Shown: positions 17,317 through 25,573 of the stretch, piece after piece
Numbering within the stretch: the first letter of the stretch is position 1
Layout: each line of letters starts with the position of its first letter
Assembly: GCF_015356865.1 (NCBI RefSeq)
Contig: NZ_JAAFZA010000024.1
Location: 1-64,000 of the forward strand
From: Catenulispora pinisilvae
GTDB taxonomy: Bacteria; Actinomycetota; Actinomycetes; Streptomycetales; Catenulisporaceae
Length of the DNA: 64,000 bases
Direction: 5' to 3'
The notes under the pieces: model-generated
Told to the model about the DNA's origin: nothing
The model's input: the letters and a program-made list of their open reading frames with translations, nothing else
The model's database searches: none
Program-made: the position numbers and the translations under genes

Positions 17317-17367
17317 GAGCGCGGCGTAGATCGTGGCCGAGCCGCGGTCACGGGCTCGGGTCGGCAT
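16765..17367 (-). CDS. TadG/TadE-like pseudopilin ('helicase/secretion neighborhood' type)
   Basis: A 200-aa protein with the family-typical start RDRGSATIYAALLAS, one membrane helix (about 12-33), and HRAGAAADLAALSAA, which define the TadE/G-like pseudopilins found next to TadZ-TadABC in actinobacteria. The family normally ends at about residue 115 (here near SRAGPADDP). The remaining 85 residues overlap the opposite gene and may be read-through of GC-rich DNA or an altered C-terminus. ATG 17367 lies in the first copy of a tandem repeat. A second in-frame ATG in the next copy, at 17469, would add 34 residues. Last gene of the tad operon. Confidence 0.75.
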   Translation of the reverse strand: MPTRARDRGSATIYAALLASLLTALAGAVLAFGSAVLARHRAGAAADLAALSAAVHADTGAPCDWARRVAVAQRVRLVRCACDGPVCLVSAAAGTPWGAATVTSRAGPADDPLGSDVVAAGVTVGAERRQGAQANPARHRRAPLAARAPPQHAPVVPAGPAVVVGVALGEAQPVGGTAAAAGRELGTALAGAVHADPQQP

Positions 17368-17589
17368 GGGAGTCCTCGCTTTCGGTGAGCGGCCTCTGGG
17401 CCATTTGCGAGCGCCAGCTATCAGTGCCTGGACCGAGACGCGGATCTGGTCATGGGCTCGGGTCGGCATGGGAATCCTGGCTTTTCGGCGAGTGGCCTGC
17501 CGGGTTCTTGCGAGCACCAGCTATTGGGTGCCTGGACCGGGATGCGGATCTGGTCATGGGCTCGGGTCGGTGCCGGGGTCCTCGCTTTC
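17346..17589 (-). repeat. Tandem duplication across the tadE/tadG junction
   Basis: Direct repeats of 102 bp (17346-17447), 104 bp (17448-17551) and a 38-bp partial copy (17552-17589) on the same strand. The partial copy is the 3' end of tadE including its stop. The first full copy contains the start codon and first residues (MPTRAR) of the tadG-like gene. Divergence between copies is modest (roughly 80% identity by eye). Confidence 0.88.
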
Positions 17590-17937
17590 TGTCGTGGCCT
17601 CATCTGCCTCGTAGGCCTCGGCGTGCACGGTGAAGGCGTGCAGCAGCGGCACCGCGGCCACTGGCGCTGAGACCGAGACGTGGATCAGGCCGTTCTCGGT
17701 GGTGATGTGCACCGAGCTGTCGGGGGCGGCGCGGGTGACGGCGGCTTGGACTTCTGCGGGCGACTCGCCGCGGGCCGTGGCTCGGGCCGCGAGGCGGGCG
17801 GCGTCGACGCAGCGGATCTGGGTCGCCATGCCGGCCAGGACGCCGGCGAGCGCCAGGGTGAGGAGCAGCAGGCTGGGGATGGCCAGGGCCGCCTCGACTG
17901 TCGCGTAGCCGGCGTCGGGGGGTCTTCGGCCGGGCAT
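17554..17937 (-). CDS. TadE-like pilus assembly protein
   Basis: A 127-aa pseudopilin. DAGYATVEAALAIP contains the glutamate of a prepilin-like motif, followed by the hydrophobic helix (about residues 19-41, SLLLLTLALAGVLAGMA) and a small soluble domain. TadE-type proteins are minor components of the Flp/Tad pilus. The gene starts one base into the stop codon of the DUF4244 gene (TGATG), so translation is coupled. Its 3' end lies in a tandem repeat that also forms the start of the next gene. Confidence 0.88.
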   Translation of the reverse strand: MPGRRPPDAGYATVEAALAIPSLLLLTLALAGVLAGMATQIRCVDAARLAARATARGESPAEVQAAVTRAAPDSSVHITTENGLIHVSVSAPVAAVPLLHAFTVHAEAYEADEATTESEDPGTDPSP

Positions 17938-18113
17938 CAGAAGGCCGTGTTCATGGCTTTGCGCAGGACGGCGGTGAGGCCGTCCTGGACCATCGGGCTG
18001 GTGATCACCTTGTACAGGATCACGGCGAAGGCGCAGGCGGCGAGGGTGCCGAGGGTGTACTCGACGGTGGACATGCCGTCGTCGCGCCTGAGGCGTCGCA
18101 GGGTGTGTCGCAT
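17937..18113 (-). CDS. DUF4244 protein, Flp pilin-like
   Basis: A 58-aa protein: MRHTLRRLRRDDGMSTVEYT, a membrane helix (about 21-38, LGTLAACAFAVILYKVI), and a short tail ending KAMNTAF. The GMSTVEY sequence resembles the prepilin cleavage region (G before S/T, E at +5) of Flp-type pilins, so this is likely the major pilin subunit of the operon. It lies between tadC and tadE, where DUF4244 proteins are normally encoded. ATG 18113 follows GACAGAAC-type sequence, with no strong SD. Confidence 0.85.
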   Translation of the reverse strand: MRHTLRRLRRDDGMSTVEYTLGTLAACAFAVILYKVITSPMVQDGLTAVLRKAMNTAF

Positions 18114-18144
18114 GGTTCTGTCTTTCTGTCGTGCTGCCGGTCGG

Positions 18145-18849
18145 TCAGAGCAGGTGGTGGGCCAGGCCCAGGGCGATGGGGATGACTCCGATCAGGACGA
18201 AGGCGGGCAGGAAGCAGCCGGCCAGTGGTGCGACGCCGCGCACTCCGGCTCGGCGGGCGGCCGCCGTGCTCGCGGCATGGCGTTCCTTGCGGAGATCTGT
18301 CGCGCAGGCGCGGATCGTGGCGACCGGTGGGGCGCCGGACAAGCCGGCCCGGCCGATGGCTTCGGCGACCGGGCGCAGTCCGGGCTCGCCGGCCACCACG
18401 CGCCAGGTGGTGATCGGGTTGCCGCCGAGCCGGAGCAGGTGCGCGACCTCCTGGAAGCGGTCGGCCAGCTCGGCCGCCGCGTGCTCGCCGAGGGTGGTGA
18501 GCCGGCCGGCAGGGCGCAGGCAGTAGGCCACGACCTCGGCGGCGCGCAACGGATCGGCGCCGGAGGCGAGGCATGCGGCCAGCAGGTCAGCGGCTACCGG
18601 GCAGATGCGGGCCGTCGCCTGGCCTTGCTGCGTCCTTCGGCGGGCCGCGCTCCAGGGGTTGTGTCTCAGCCGTTTGAGAAACCCGGACCAGGGCCGGGTG
18701 TGCGCCGGATCCGTCGCGCCCTCTGGTGCGGCCAGGAAGGCCAGGCGTCGGGCCGGGCGGTTCTGCTGGCGCTGTGGCCAGCACAGCACTGACAAGCCCG
18801 CCGACACGCCGGCCGCGATCCCGGTGAACGCGACGCCCAGGACGTTCAC
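18145..18849 (-). CDS. tadC: Type II secretion system F-family protein TadC
   Basis: A 234-aa inner-membrane platform protein of the Tad pilus. Hydrophobic helices lie at the N-terminus (about 3-22) and C-terminus (about 205-233, APLAGCFLPAFVLIGVIPIA). Between them is the cytoplasmic GspF-like domain (VAADLLAACLASGADPLRAA and the LTTLGEHAAAELADRFQEV region). It begins with GTG overlapping the tadB stop by 4 bp. It is short compared with full GspF proteins, as usual for this actinobacterial subtype. Confidence 0.88.
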   Translation of the reverse strand: MNVLGVAFTGIAAGVSAGLSVLCWPQRQQNRPARRLAFLAAPEGATDPAHTRPWSGFLKRLRHNPWSAARRRTQQGQATARICPVAADLLAACLASGADPLRAAEVVAYCLRPAGRLTTLGEHAAAELADRFQEVAHLLRLGGNPITTWRVVAGEPGLRPVAEAIGRAGLSGAPPVATIRACATDLRKERHAASTAAARRAGVRGVAPLAGCFLPAFVLIGVIPIALGLAHHLL

Positions 18850-19658
18850 GACAGCGCCTCCGCCGAGCGCGCGATGCGGTCCATCCACAGCACGCCGCCG
18901 AGCACGAGCGCGATGCCCAGTACCAGACACGTCTCGCCGACCCCGGTGTGCAGCAGCATGGGGACCGGCGAGAGCCCCATCCCGGAGCCGATGACCAGCC
19001 CGACCACCGGCAGCAGCGCCAGTAACCGGGCCGAGGTGCGGATCCCGGCGAGCTCGGCGTCCAGCTCCCGGCGTTGGGCCCGTTCGGCCCGCAGCCCGTC
19101 GGCCAGCTCCCCGATCGCCGCGGTCATCCCGGCGCCGCCCTCGGCGACCTGCCAGCACGCGGCCAGCGCGGCCAGGGCCTCGCGGCCCGGGGTCGCGGCG
19201 GCCGAGCGCAGCACGGTGACCACGTCGTCGCCGGTGCTGAGCGGTCCGGCGAGATACACCGCCAGGTCCGGGCATGCGCCGCCGGCCGCGTCCCGCAACG
19301 CCTCGCGCGCCTCGCGTCCGGCGTGCAGTTCGGAGCGGATGGTGACGCAGAGTTCGATGATCTCGGTCCGTCGGCGCTCGACGGCCAGCCGCGCGGTGTG
19401 CGCCGTCCATGCCCGATGGGCCCGCCACGCACCGAACGGGACCAGGAACGCCAGAACCGTCGAGCGGGCCAACAGGGAACTGAGGATGCCCAACGCGATG
19501 GCCGAAAGCGCCGTCGGCCACGCCCCCGACAGCCGCAACCGCCACCTCGGCCCCTTGGGCTGGCCCAGTACCGCGGTCTCCAGACGGCGGCGCGCGCCGG
19601 GGCCGGGAAACGCCAGCACCGCTGAAGCCGCCAGCAGCCCGGCCAACGCGGAGTTCAT
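18846..19658 (-). CDS. tadB: Type II secretion system F-family protein TadB
   Basis: A 270-aa membrane platform protein. Helices occur at about 5-20, 55-80 (TALSAIALGILSSLLARSTVLAFLVPF) and near the C-terminus (LLALLPVVGLVIGSGMGLSP and ETCLVLGIALVLGGVLWM). The GspF-like domain has the sequence ELCVTIRSELHAGREAREAL and WQVAEGGAGM. Together with TadC it forms the platform turned by the TadA ATPase. ATG 19658 overlaps the tadA stop (ATGA). Confidence 0.9.
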   Translation of the reverse strand: MNSALAGLLAASAVLAFPGPGARRRLETAVLGQPKGPRWRLRLSGAWPTALSAIALGILSSLLARSTVLAFLVPFGAWRAHRAWTAHTARLAVERRRTEIIELCVTIRSELHAGREAREALRDAAGGACPDLAVYLAGPLSTGDDVVTVLRSAAATPGREALAALAACWQVAEGGAGMTAAIGELADGLRAERAQRRELDAELAGIRTSARLLALLPVVGLVIGSGMGLSPVPMLLHTGVGETCLVLGIALVLGGVLWMDRIARSAEALS

Positions 19659-21100
19659 CGGTGGCCCCCTCTGCGTTCCGGTGAAGGGCCGTAGTCGGCG
19701 ACGAACGGTTCGTCCGGACCGGCTTCGCCGCCCGGCGCGCTCTTCAGCACCGGCAACAGCCGATCGGCCGCGGCCAAGGCCTCCTGCCAACTGTCGAGTT
19801 GTTCCAGCCCGACATCAGGGTCTTGATTCTCCGGTTCCGGTGAGGGTTCGTCGGGGGTCTCACGGATCTCCAAGCCCAGTAGCCGACTCAGGCGTTCGGC
19901 TCCGGCGCCGTACGTCGCCGTGCCCGCGGCGTCGAAGTCCACGGCGGGGAGCACCCGCGTCTGCGCGAACCCGCGGTCGATGACGCCGATCGAAGCCAGG
20001 CGCCGTTTTCCCTTCTCTCGCACCAGATGCACGACCGCCTGCACCGCCGAGGCCAGCTGCGCGTGCAGCGCACTGCGCGACAAACCGGCCGGTGCGGCGA
20101 GGGCTTCGACCCGGGCCACGACGTCCTGGACTCCGTTGGCGTGCAAGGTGGCCGCGCAGCCGTCGTGCCCGGTGTTCATCGCGGCCAGCAGTTCCAGCAC
20201 CTCGGGCCCGCGCACCTCGCCGACCACGACCCGGTCCGGCCGCATCCGCAATGCCTGCCGTACCAACGTCCGCAGGTTCACCGCGCCGCGGTTCTCCTGA
20301 TTGGCGATCCGGCATTGCAGCCGCGCCACGTGCGGATGGTCGACGACCACCTCGGCGCACTCCTCGGTCACCACGATGCGCTCGTCGGCCGGCACCAGGC
20401 CGAGTAGCGCGCCGAGCAGGGTGGTCTTACCGCTGCCGGTGCCGCCGGTGACCAGATAGGACAGCCGGGCGGTGGCGATGGCCTGGAGGAGGCGCGCGCC
20501 GTGTTCGGTGGTCAGTCCCCCGGCGGTCAGCCGTTCCATGGTGAAGGCCCGGCGCGGCGGGACCCGCAACGAGATCAGCGTTCCGCGCACGGCCACCGGA
20601 GGCAGTACCGCGTGCAGCCGGGCGCCGTCGGGCAGGACGCCGTCGACACAGGGTGCCGCGTCGTCGAGCCGGCGCCCGGCGTGGGCGGCCAGCCGCTGCG
20701 CGAGCCGCCGTACCGCGGCCTCGTCGGGGAAGCGCACGTCGGCGCGGCTCAAGGTTCCGGCCCGCTCGATCCACACCGAGTCCGGCGCGTTGACCAGGAC
20801 GTCGGTGACCTCCGGGTCGGCCAGGAACCGGTCCAGCACACCGGCGCCGGTGAGCTCGGAGCGGACCTGGTAGGCGGCCGAGCGCAGATCGCGGCCGTCC
20901 AGCATGCATCCCTCGGCCCGCAGCGCGGCGAGGATGGCTTGCATGTCGACCCGTACCGGCGGGGTGGCCAGCCGGGTGCGGACCCGGTCCACGAGCGCCG
21001 CGTTCAGCCGCAACCGCTCGGCTCCGGGTAACGGCCCCGATGACATGGGCGAGGGCGATGACATGGGCGGCGATGACATGGAAGGCGGCGGGATGCTCAT
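19655..21100 (-). CDS. tadA: Pilus assembly ATPase TadA/CpaF
   Basis: A 481-aa secretion ATPase of the GspE/VirB11 superfamily that powers pilus assembly. Walker A is at 219-226 (GGTGSGKT), the aspartate/glutamate box around 246-249 (TEECAE), Walker B at about 290-298 (RVVVGEVRG), and the His box at 311-322 (GHDGCAATLHAN). The N-terminus carries a repetitive Met-Ser-Ser-Pro stretch with several in-frame ATGs. ATG 21100 is used because it overlaps the tadZ stop as ATGA, like the other junctions. The C-terminal 80 residues beyond the ATPase core are acidic. Confidence 0.94.
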   Translation of the reverse strand: MSIPPPSMSSPPMSSPSPMSSGPLPGAERLRLNAALVDRVRTRLATPPVRVDMQAILAALRAEGCMLDGRDLRSAAYQVRSELTGAGVLDRFLADPEVTDVLVNAPDSVWIERAGTLSRADVRFPDEAAVRRLAQRLAAHAGRRLDDAAPCVDGVLPDGARLHAVLPPVAVRGTLISLRVPPRRAFTMERLTAGGLTTEHGARLLQAIATARLSYLVTGGTGSGKTTLLGALLGLVPADERIVVTEECAEVVVDHPHVARLQCRIANQENRGAVNLRTLVRQALRMRPDRVVVGEVRGPEVLELLAAMNTGHDGCAATLHANGVQDVVARVEALAAPAGLSRSALHAQLASAVQAVVHLVREKGKRRLASIGVIDRGFAQTRVLPAVDFDAAGTATYGAGAERLSRLLGLEIRETPDEPSPEPENQDPDVGLEQLDSWQEALAAADRLLPVLKSAPGGEAGPDEPFVADYGPSPERRGGHR

Positions 21101-22827
21101 GCCGCCGCCCGGGACTCGGAGCCGCGCCGTCCGGACGGCAGGCCGAACAGGTCGTCCAGGAAGGACCGGCAGAAGGCGGAAACGCTGCCCCGGGCGCTGG
21201 AGCCCGGCGGCTCGCCGTGCTCGGCGGCGGCCGACAGCCGGCGGTCCGCGCCGATCACCCCGGCCAGCGGCAGTCCGCCCATCACATCCGTTATGTCCAG
21301 CGGCTCCAGACCGCCGGGCGCGGGCAGCCGGACCACCACCCGCAGGTCCGCGGTGACCAGTCGGACCGCCGCGGCCAACTGCGAGGCCGCGGCCGAGGCC
21401 CGCACCTCGGCCGGCACCACCATGAGCGTCACGTTCGCCAGCGCCAGCGCCTCGGTCGCGGCCTCGTCCAGGGCTCGCGGCAGATCCACCACGACCAGAT
21501 CGCCGGCCTGGGCCAACGCGGTCAGCACCGCGCGCACCGGCTCGGCGGCGACCGCGGGCAGCGGGATGTCGGTGCGGGTGTGCGGCCATGTGAGGACCGG
21601 CAGGCCGCGATGCGGCCGGGCGGCGACCGTCGCCCGGGCGTCCACTCGGCCGGAAACCGCAGAGCCGCTACCGGCTTGCCGAGATCCCTCTGAATCAGAG
21701 TTTTCCAGCGCGATCACGCTCGCCCGGGAAAGGGATTCCGCTGATGAACCGTCAGCATTGATCCGGCGTCCGGCGCGGTGCGGTCCGGCGGTTTCCTTCC
21801 GGCTCGGCGAACCGCCGCCGGACCACAGATCGTCGTCGATGTCCGGGACTGCCCCGTCATACCCGGCTCCGGCGCCGAACAAGGGATTCCCGGATCCGCC
21901 GGAAATGTCGGCGCCATGGACGGTCGGGTCCGAGGACAGCCACGGGTCCGCCTTCGCCGGATCCGCCGGCGTCCCGCTGTCGTACCAGGGGTCCTCGGCG
22001 ACCCCCGGCCGGGCCCCGAGCCAGCCGGGACCGTCGTCCTCGCCGGGCCGGGCCCGCGGCCAGGCCAGCACCGGCAACCGATCCGCACCCTCCTCGGTGA
22101 ACCCCAGGCCGGCGGCCAGCCCGTGCCGGGAGTGGGCGGCGTAGGTCGGCAGCGCCTCACGCAGGGAACGGCCGCACAGCCTGCCGTCGCGCCACTGGGC
22201 CAGCTCCGACCAGCGCGGCCCGGGCTCGGTCTCCAGGCCGAAGAGCAGGTCGATGCCGCCGCCGGCCGGGTCCAGGTCGACCAGGGTGGAGCGCAGGCCG
22301 CGCCGGGTGCCGGCCAGGGCCAGCGCGGCGGCCAGGGTCGAGCCGCCGGCGCCGCCGCGCCCGGACAGCACGGCGACCACCGCCCCGGGCTCCCCGCGCG
22401 GGCTGTCGGCCTCGGCGAGCATGCCGGCCAGCCAGCGCTCGCAGTCCGGCAGGATCAGCACGTGCGCGGCGCCCACGGCGCTGCCGCGCTGCCAGACCGA
22501 GGCGTCGTCCAGATCGCGGCCGATCAGCGCGACCTCCGGTCTGCGGGGCAGCCCGGCCCGGGCCACCTCGCCGGTCTGGTCCGCGCCGATCAGCACCAGC
22601 GGCGCGACGGCCCAGCGGCGGCGCGCGGCGCTGGGCCCGGGCACGATCTCGATCCGCACCCCGGCCTCGGCGGCGATCCGCAACAGCGCCTCGGCCAGCG
22701 CCGGGTCGGCGGTCACGGCCAGCGGCGCCGGGGCCGCGGCGGGTCCCTGACCTGGGCGTGCGCCGGGATCCGGGCGGCGGGTCCGGCCCGGTCGGCCGGA
22801 CCCGGGATGCTGCGTGGGCTCTGGCAT
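21097..22827 (-). CDS. TadZ/CpaE-like septum-site determining protein (Ssd family)
   Basis: A 576-aa protein of the 'helicase/secretion neighborhood CpaE-like' (Ssd) family, related to MinD. A receiver-like N-terminal domain (about 36-140) precedes the P-loop region VAVLSGRGGAGGSTLAAAL (152-170). The P-loop lacks both signature lysines of MinD (R instead of the first K, G instead of the second), as in other Ssd proteins. A disordered, acidic Gly/Ser/Asp-rich insertion of about 150 residues (258-408) splits the ATPase fold between two copies of LPVLxWP. In actinobacteria this protein positions the Tad machine and affects septation. ATG 22827 has a GAGGGAG site. First gene of the tad operon. 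Confidence 0.88.
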   Translation of the reverse strand: MPEPTQHPGSGRPGRTRRPDPGARPGQGPAAAPAPLAVTADPALAEALLRIAAEAGVRIEIVPGPSAARRRWAVAPLVLIGADQTGEVARAGLPRRPEVALIGRDLDDASVWQRGSAVGAAHVLILPDCERWLAGMLAEADSPRGEPGAVVAVLSGRGGAGGSTLAAALALAGTRRGLRSTLVDLDPAGGGIDLLFGLETEPGPRWSELAQWRDGRLCGRSLREALPTYAAHSRHGLAAGLGFTEEGADRLPVLAWPRARPGEDDGPGWLGARPGVAEDPWYDSGTPADPAKADPWLSSDPTVHGADISGGSGNPLFGAGAGYDGAVPDIDDDLWSGGGSPSRKETAGPHRAGRRINADGSSAESLSRASVIALENSDSEGSRQAGSGSAVSGRVDARATVAARPHRGLPVLTWPHTRTDIPLPAVAAEPVRAVLTALAQAGDLVVVDLPRALDEAATEALALANVTLMVVPAEVRASAAASQLAAAVRLVTADLRVVVRLPAPGGLEPLDITDVMGGLPLAGVIGADRRLSAAAEHGEPPGSSARGSVSAFCRSFLDDLFGLPSGRRGSESRAAA

Positions 22828-23352
22828 GACGGCTCCCTCGGGGCGATGTCCACTGTGGATCGGGGCCCGCCTTCGGTCGGCGGGCCACCGGCCCACGGTC
22901 GCCGAGGAATCGCAGAGTGCGCCAGAGCGGCCGGAAGCACTTGTGGATAAACCCGGGTTCGGGAAAACCGCTATCCCCCGTTTGGCGCAGCGGCCACGCG
23001 GTTATTGGATGCGGAGTCTTAGTTCGTGGGCGAACTTGTGGATTTCTCAGCGAAGCGCAAACCGGGGTCCGGATATCCGGACATCGGTCGTCGGAACTGT
23101 GCCTGAGATCTGTGTCTGAGATCTGTGCCCGAGATCTGTGTCCGGCGGGGCTTAAGTGAAGAACGCATGTGGGGATTCGAGTGGGCATCGAGTGGCGTCG
23201 CGGGGCCTGTGGGTGACGCGCCCGCGCGGGGCCCCGACCGGTGCGGCGACCCGGTTGTCATCACGACCTGCGGACCCGCTGGCCGGACCGCCGCCACCCG
23301 GGAGCGGGTGGGGCGCGGCTGTGACATCGCAGGCAACGGGGCGGCGCCGTTA
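22828..23352. other. Non-coding region between tadZ and the 6C RNA
   Basis: No gene is supported in these 525 bp. They contain one perfect DnaA-box sequence (TGTGGATAA, 22942-22950) and two near matches (TGTGGATCG near 22850; TGTGGATTT at 23037-23045), and a 13-bp tandem repeat (see separate entry). The tadZ promoter must lie in the left part. Confidence 0.5.
23103..23141. repeat. 13-bp tandem repeat, three copies
   Basis: Three adjacent units of C(T/C)GAGATCTGTG(T/C), each containing the palindrome AGATCT, in the non-coding region upstream of tadZ and downstream of the 6C RNA. Confidence 0.85.
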
Positions 23353-23440
23353 GAGGAAAAGTGAAGACCCCCGCCGGGGGGGAGAGCGGGGGTCTTCTCC
23401 ACGACCAGGCTCGGGGGGGAGGAGCCGGGCCGTGGTAGCA
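23353..23440 (-). ncRNA. 6C RNA (actinobacterial small RNA with two C-rich hairpin loops)
   Basis: On the minus strand two stem-loops follow each other. The first pairs CCACG-G-CC-C-GGCTC with GAGCC-T-GG-T-CGTGG around a loop CTCCCCCCC. The second pairs GAAGACCCCCGC with GCGGGGGTCTTC (23363-23397) around TCTCCCCCCCG and is followed by ACTTTTCC, so it can also end transcription. Two hairpins with at least six C in each loop define the 6C RNA family. The location, between the ssd/tadZ gene and a HAD phosphatase gene and on the ssd strand, is where 6C RNA (B11 in mycobacteria) is known. The 5' end is approximate. Confidence 0.85.
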
Positions 23441-23618
23441 CGGTCGCGAACGATCCGTGACTTCCATGGTGTACCCGAGGCTCGCAGAATGCAAACCCCG
23501 CCCTCATCCATTACGCCGAATGACTGAAGAGGGCGCCTCGACCGGGCGCAACTGCGCTTCAAAGCCGTCACAGAGGGCGCATCTGAAGCCGCGTCGGCGT
23601 AGACGCTACCAACGACGC

Positions 23619-23624
23619 TATCCT
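23619..23624 (+). promoter_or_regulatory. -10 element of leaderless HAD gene
   Basis: TATCCT, 7 nt before GTG 23632. Confidence 0.5.
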
Positions 23625-23631
23625 CGATTGT

Positions 23632-24477
23632 GTGGATGAGCATGCGGACGCACGTGCGGATGGCGCGGGCCGTCCGGCGGCCTTCTTCGACCTGGACAAG
23701 ACGATCATCGCCAAGTCCTCCACCCTCGCCTTCGGCCGGTCGTTCTACAACGGCGGCCTGATCAACCGGCGCACTGTGCTGCGGACGGCGTATGCGCAGT
23801 TCGTCTATCTGGCCGGCGGTGCGGACCACGACCAGATGGAGCGGATGCGGCAGTTCCTGTCCGCGATGGCCAGCGGCTGGGACGTCGAACAGGTCAAGGA
23901 GATCGTCGGCGAGACCTTGCACGACCTGATCGATCCGCTGATCTACTCCGAGGCCGCGGCGCTGATCGCCGAGCACAAGGCCGCCGGGCGGGACGTGGTG
24001 ATCGTCTCCACCTCCGGGTCCGAGGTCGTGGAGCCGATCGCCGAGATGCTGGGCGCGGACCTGGCGATCGGTACTCGGATGGCGGTCGGCGAGGACGGCA
24101 AGTACAGCGGCGAGATCGAGTTCTACGCCTACGCCGAGAACAAGGCCAAGGCGATCATGGAACTGGCCGCCGAGCGCGGCTACGACCTGAAGCGGTCCTT
24201 CGCCTACAGCGACTCGGCGACTGACATCCCGATGCTGGAGTCGGTGGGCCACCCCTACGCCGTCAACCCCGACCGGGCCCTGCGCAAGGAAGCCACCGCC
24301 CGCGAGTGGCCGATCCTGGTCTTCGACAAGCCGGTGGCGCTGCGCTCCCGGGTCGGCGAGCTGGCCGCCAAGCCCGCGGTGTCCGGGACGGCTCTCGGCC
24401 TCGCTCTGGCCACCGCGGGGACCATCTGGTGGCTGGGCACCCGAGGCCGCCGCCGGCGGCGCTACGACTTCGACTGA
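23632..24477 (+). CDS. HAD-IB family hydrolase (SerB-like phosphatase)
   Basis: A 281-aa phosphatase of the HAD-IB group. The nucleophile motif I is FFDLDKTI (about residues 18-25), motif II is VSTSGSE, and motif III/IV is around AYSDSATDIPMLESVG. A C-terminal membrane helix (about 255-272, ALGLALATAGTIWWLG) followed by RGRRRRR suggests a membrane-tethered enzyme. The substrate is unknown; family members act on phosphoserine or lysophosphatidic acid-like phosphates. It is divergent from ssd across the 6C RNA, the standard actinobacterial order. GTG 23632 is supported by the leaderless -10 spacing. Confidence 0.9.
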   Translation: MDEHADARADGAGRPAAFFDLDKTIIAKSSTLAFGRSFYNGGLINRRTVLRTAYAQFVYLAGGADHDQMERMRQFLSAMASGWDVEQVKEIVGETLHDLIDPLIYSEAAALIAEHKAAGRDVVIVSTSGSEVVEPIAEMLGADLAIGTRMAVGEDGKYSGEIEFYAYAENKAKAIMELAAERGYDLKRSFAYSDSATDIPMLESVGHPYAVNPDRALRKEATAREWPILVFDKPVALRSRVGELAAKPAVSGTALGLALATAGTIWWLGTRGRRRRRYDFD

Positions 24478-24481
24478 GCCC

Positions 24482-25573
24482 TCAGCGAGGCGTCGGGGGA
24501 CGTCCAGACCCGGTGTCCCGATGCGGAACCGGGTCCGGCTGGCGGTCGGGCACCGAGCGCACCACGACCAGCCGGTCGGTGAGCTGGACGGTGCCGATCG
24601 CCACATCGTCGTAGCGCATGGTCCGCGACCCGCGGATGACCGCGAGCACCGGCTCCTTGACCGCTCTGGGCTCCTTGCCGACGTCGCGCGAGTCCGCGGG
24701 CCGTTCCAGCAGCTCCAGGCCGTCGCCGTAGGACAGCAGGTCCTGGACGACCTGGCTGACCTTGGGGCTGATGGTGGCGACGCCGAGCAGCTGCCCGGCG
24801 GTGTCGGAGGTGGTGACCACCGAGGTGGCGCCGCTCTCGCGCAGCAGCGGGGCGTTCTCCGCCTCGCGGACCGAGGCCACGATGGTGGCCCGCCGGGTGA
24901 GCCGGCGCACGGTCAGCGTGGCCAGTACCGCGGTGTCGTCCCGCGCCGCGCTGATCACCACGTGCCGGGCCTTGGTGATCTCCGCGCGCTCCAGCACCTC
25001 GCTGCGGCTGCCGTCGCCGACCACGCCGACCAGGCCGCGCCGGTTGGCCTCGGCGATCCGGGCCGGATCGGTGTCGACCACCACGATCGACTCCGGGGAA
25101 TGGCCGTTCTTCAGCAGCGTCTGCACCGCGGAGCTGCCCTTGGTGCCGTAGCCCACCACGACCGTGTGATCCCGCACCTTCGACCTCCACCTGTCCTGCC
25201 GCCATACGTTGCGGGTCCGCTCGGTGAGCACTTCCAGTGTCGTGCCGACCAACACCAGCAGGAACATCACACGCAGCGGCGTCACGACGAGGGTGTTGAT
25301 CAACCGGGCCGAGTCGCTGACCGGCACCACGTCGCCGTAGCCGGTGGTGGAAAGGGTCACCGTGGCGTAGTAGAAGGCTGTGAGCCAGCCGATCGGCTTC
25401 CCGGAGGAATCCCGGTAGCCGTCCCGCCCGAGGTAGACGATCACCGCCGAGAGCACCAGGATCGCCAGCGCGAGCAGCACCCGCTTGAGCACCGCCCACA
25501 GCGGGCCCGGGACCGCGCGCGGCAGCACGATCGCCGGGCGGAACGGCGCGGCGTACGTGGTGTGCTCGCTCAG
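24482..25573 (-). CDS. Potassium channel protein with TrkA-N (RCK) domain
   Basis: A 363-aa two-helix K+ channel. Helix 1 (about 31-50), the pore with filter TTGYGDV (about 79-85), helix 2, then a cytoplasmic RCK domain with a nucleotide-binding fold (VVVGYGTKGSSAV, VVDTDPARIAEANRRG, VGDGSRSEVLE). No ATG/GTG fits well. A CTG at 25573 overlaps the moeA stop (CTGA) and has GGAGGTG 8 nt upstream, so it is proposed as the start. The alternative is GTG 25528 (348 aa), which has no SD. Confidence 0.85.
   Translation of the reverse strand: MSEHTTYAAPFRPAIVLPRAVPGPLWAVLKRVLLALAILVLSAVIVYLGRDGYRDSSGKPIGWLTAFYYATVTLSTTGYGDVVPVSDSARLINTLVVTPLRVMFLLVLVGTTLEVLTERTRNVWRQDRWRSKVRDHTVVVGYGTKGSSAVQTLLKNGHSPESIVVVDTDPARIAEANRRGLVGVVGDGSRSEVLERAEITKARHVVISAARDDTAVLATLTVRRLTRRATIVASVREAENAPLLRESGATSVVTTSDTAGQLLGVATISPKVSQVVQDLLSYGDGLELLERPADSRDVGKEPRAVKEPVLAVIRGSRTMRYDDVAIGTVQLTDRLVVVRSVPDRQPDPVPHRDTGSGRPPTPR

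Noticed and set aside
17421-17603. 60-residue minus-strand frame inside the tad repeat
   Set aside because: It is an out-of-frame reading of the duplicated tadE/tadG junction.
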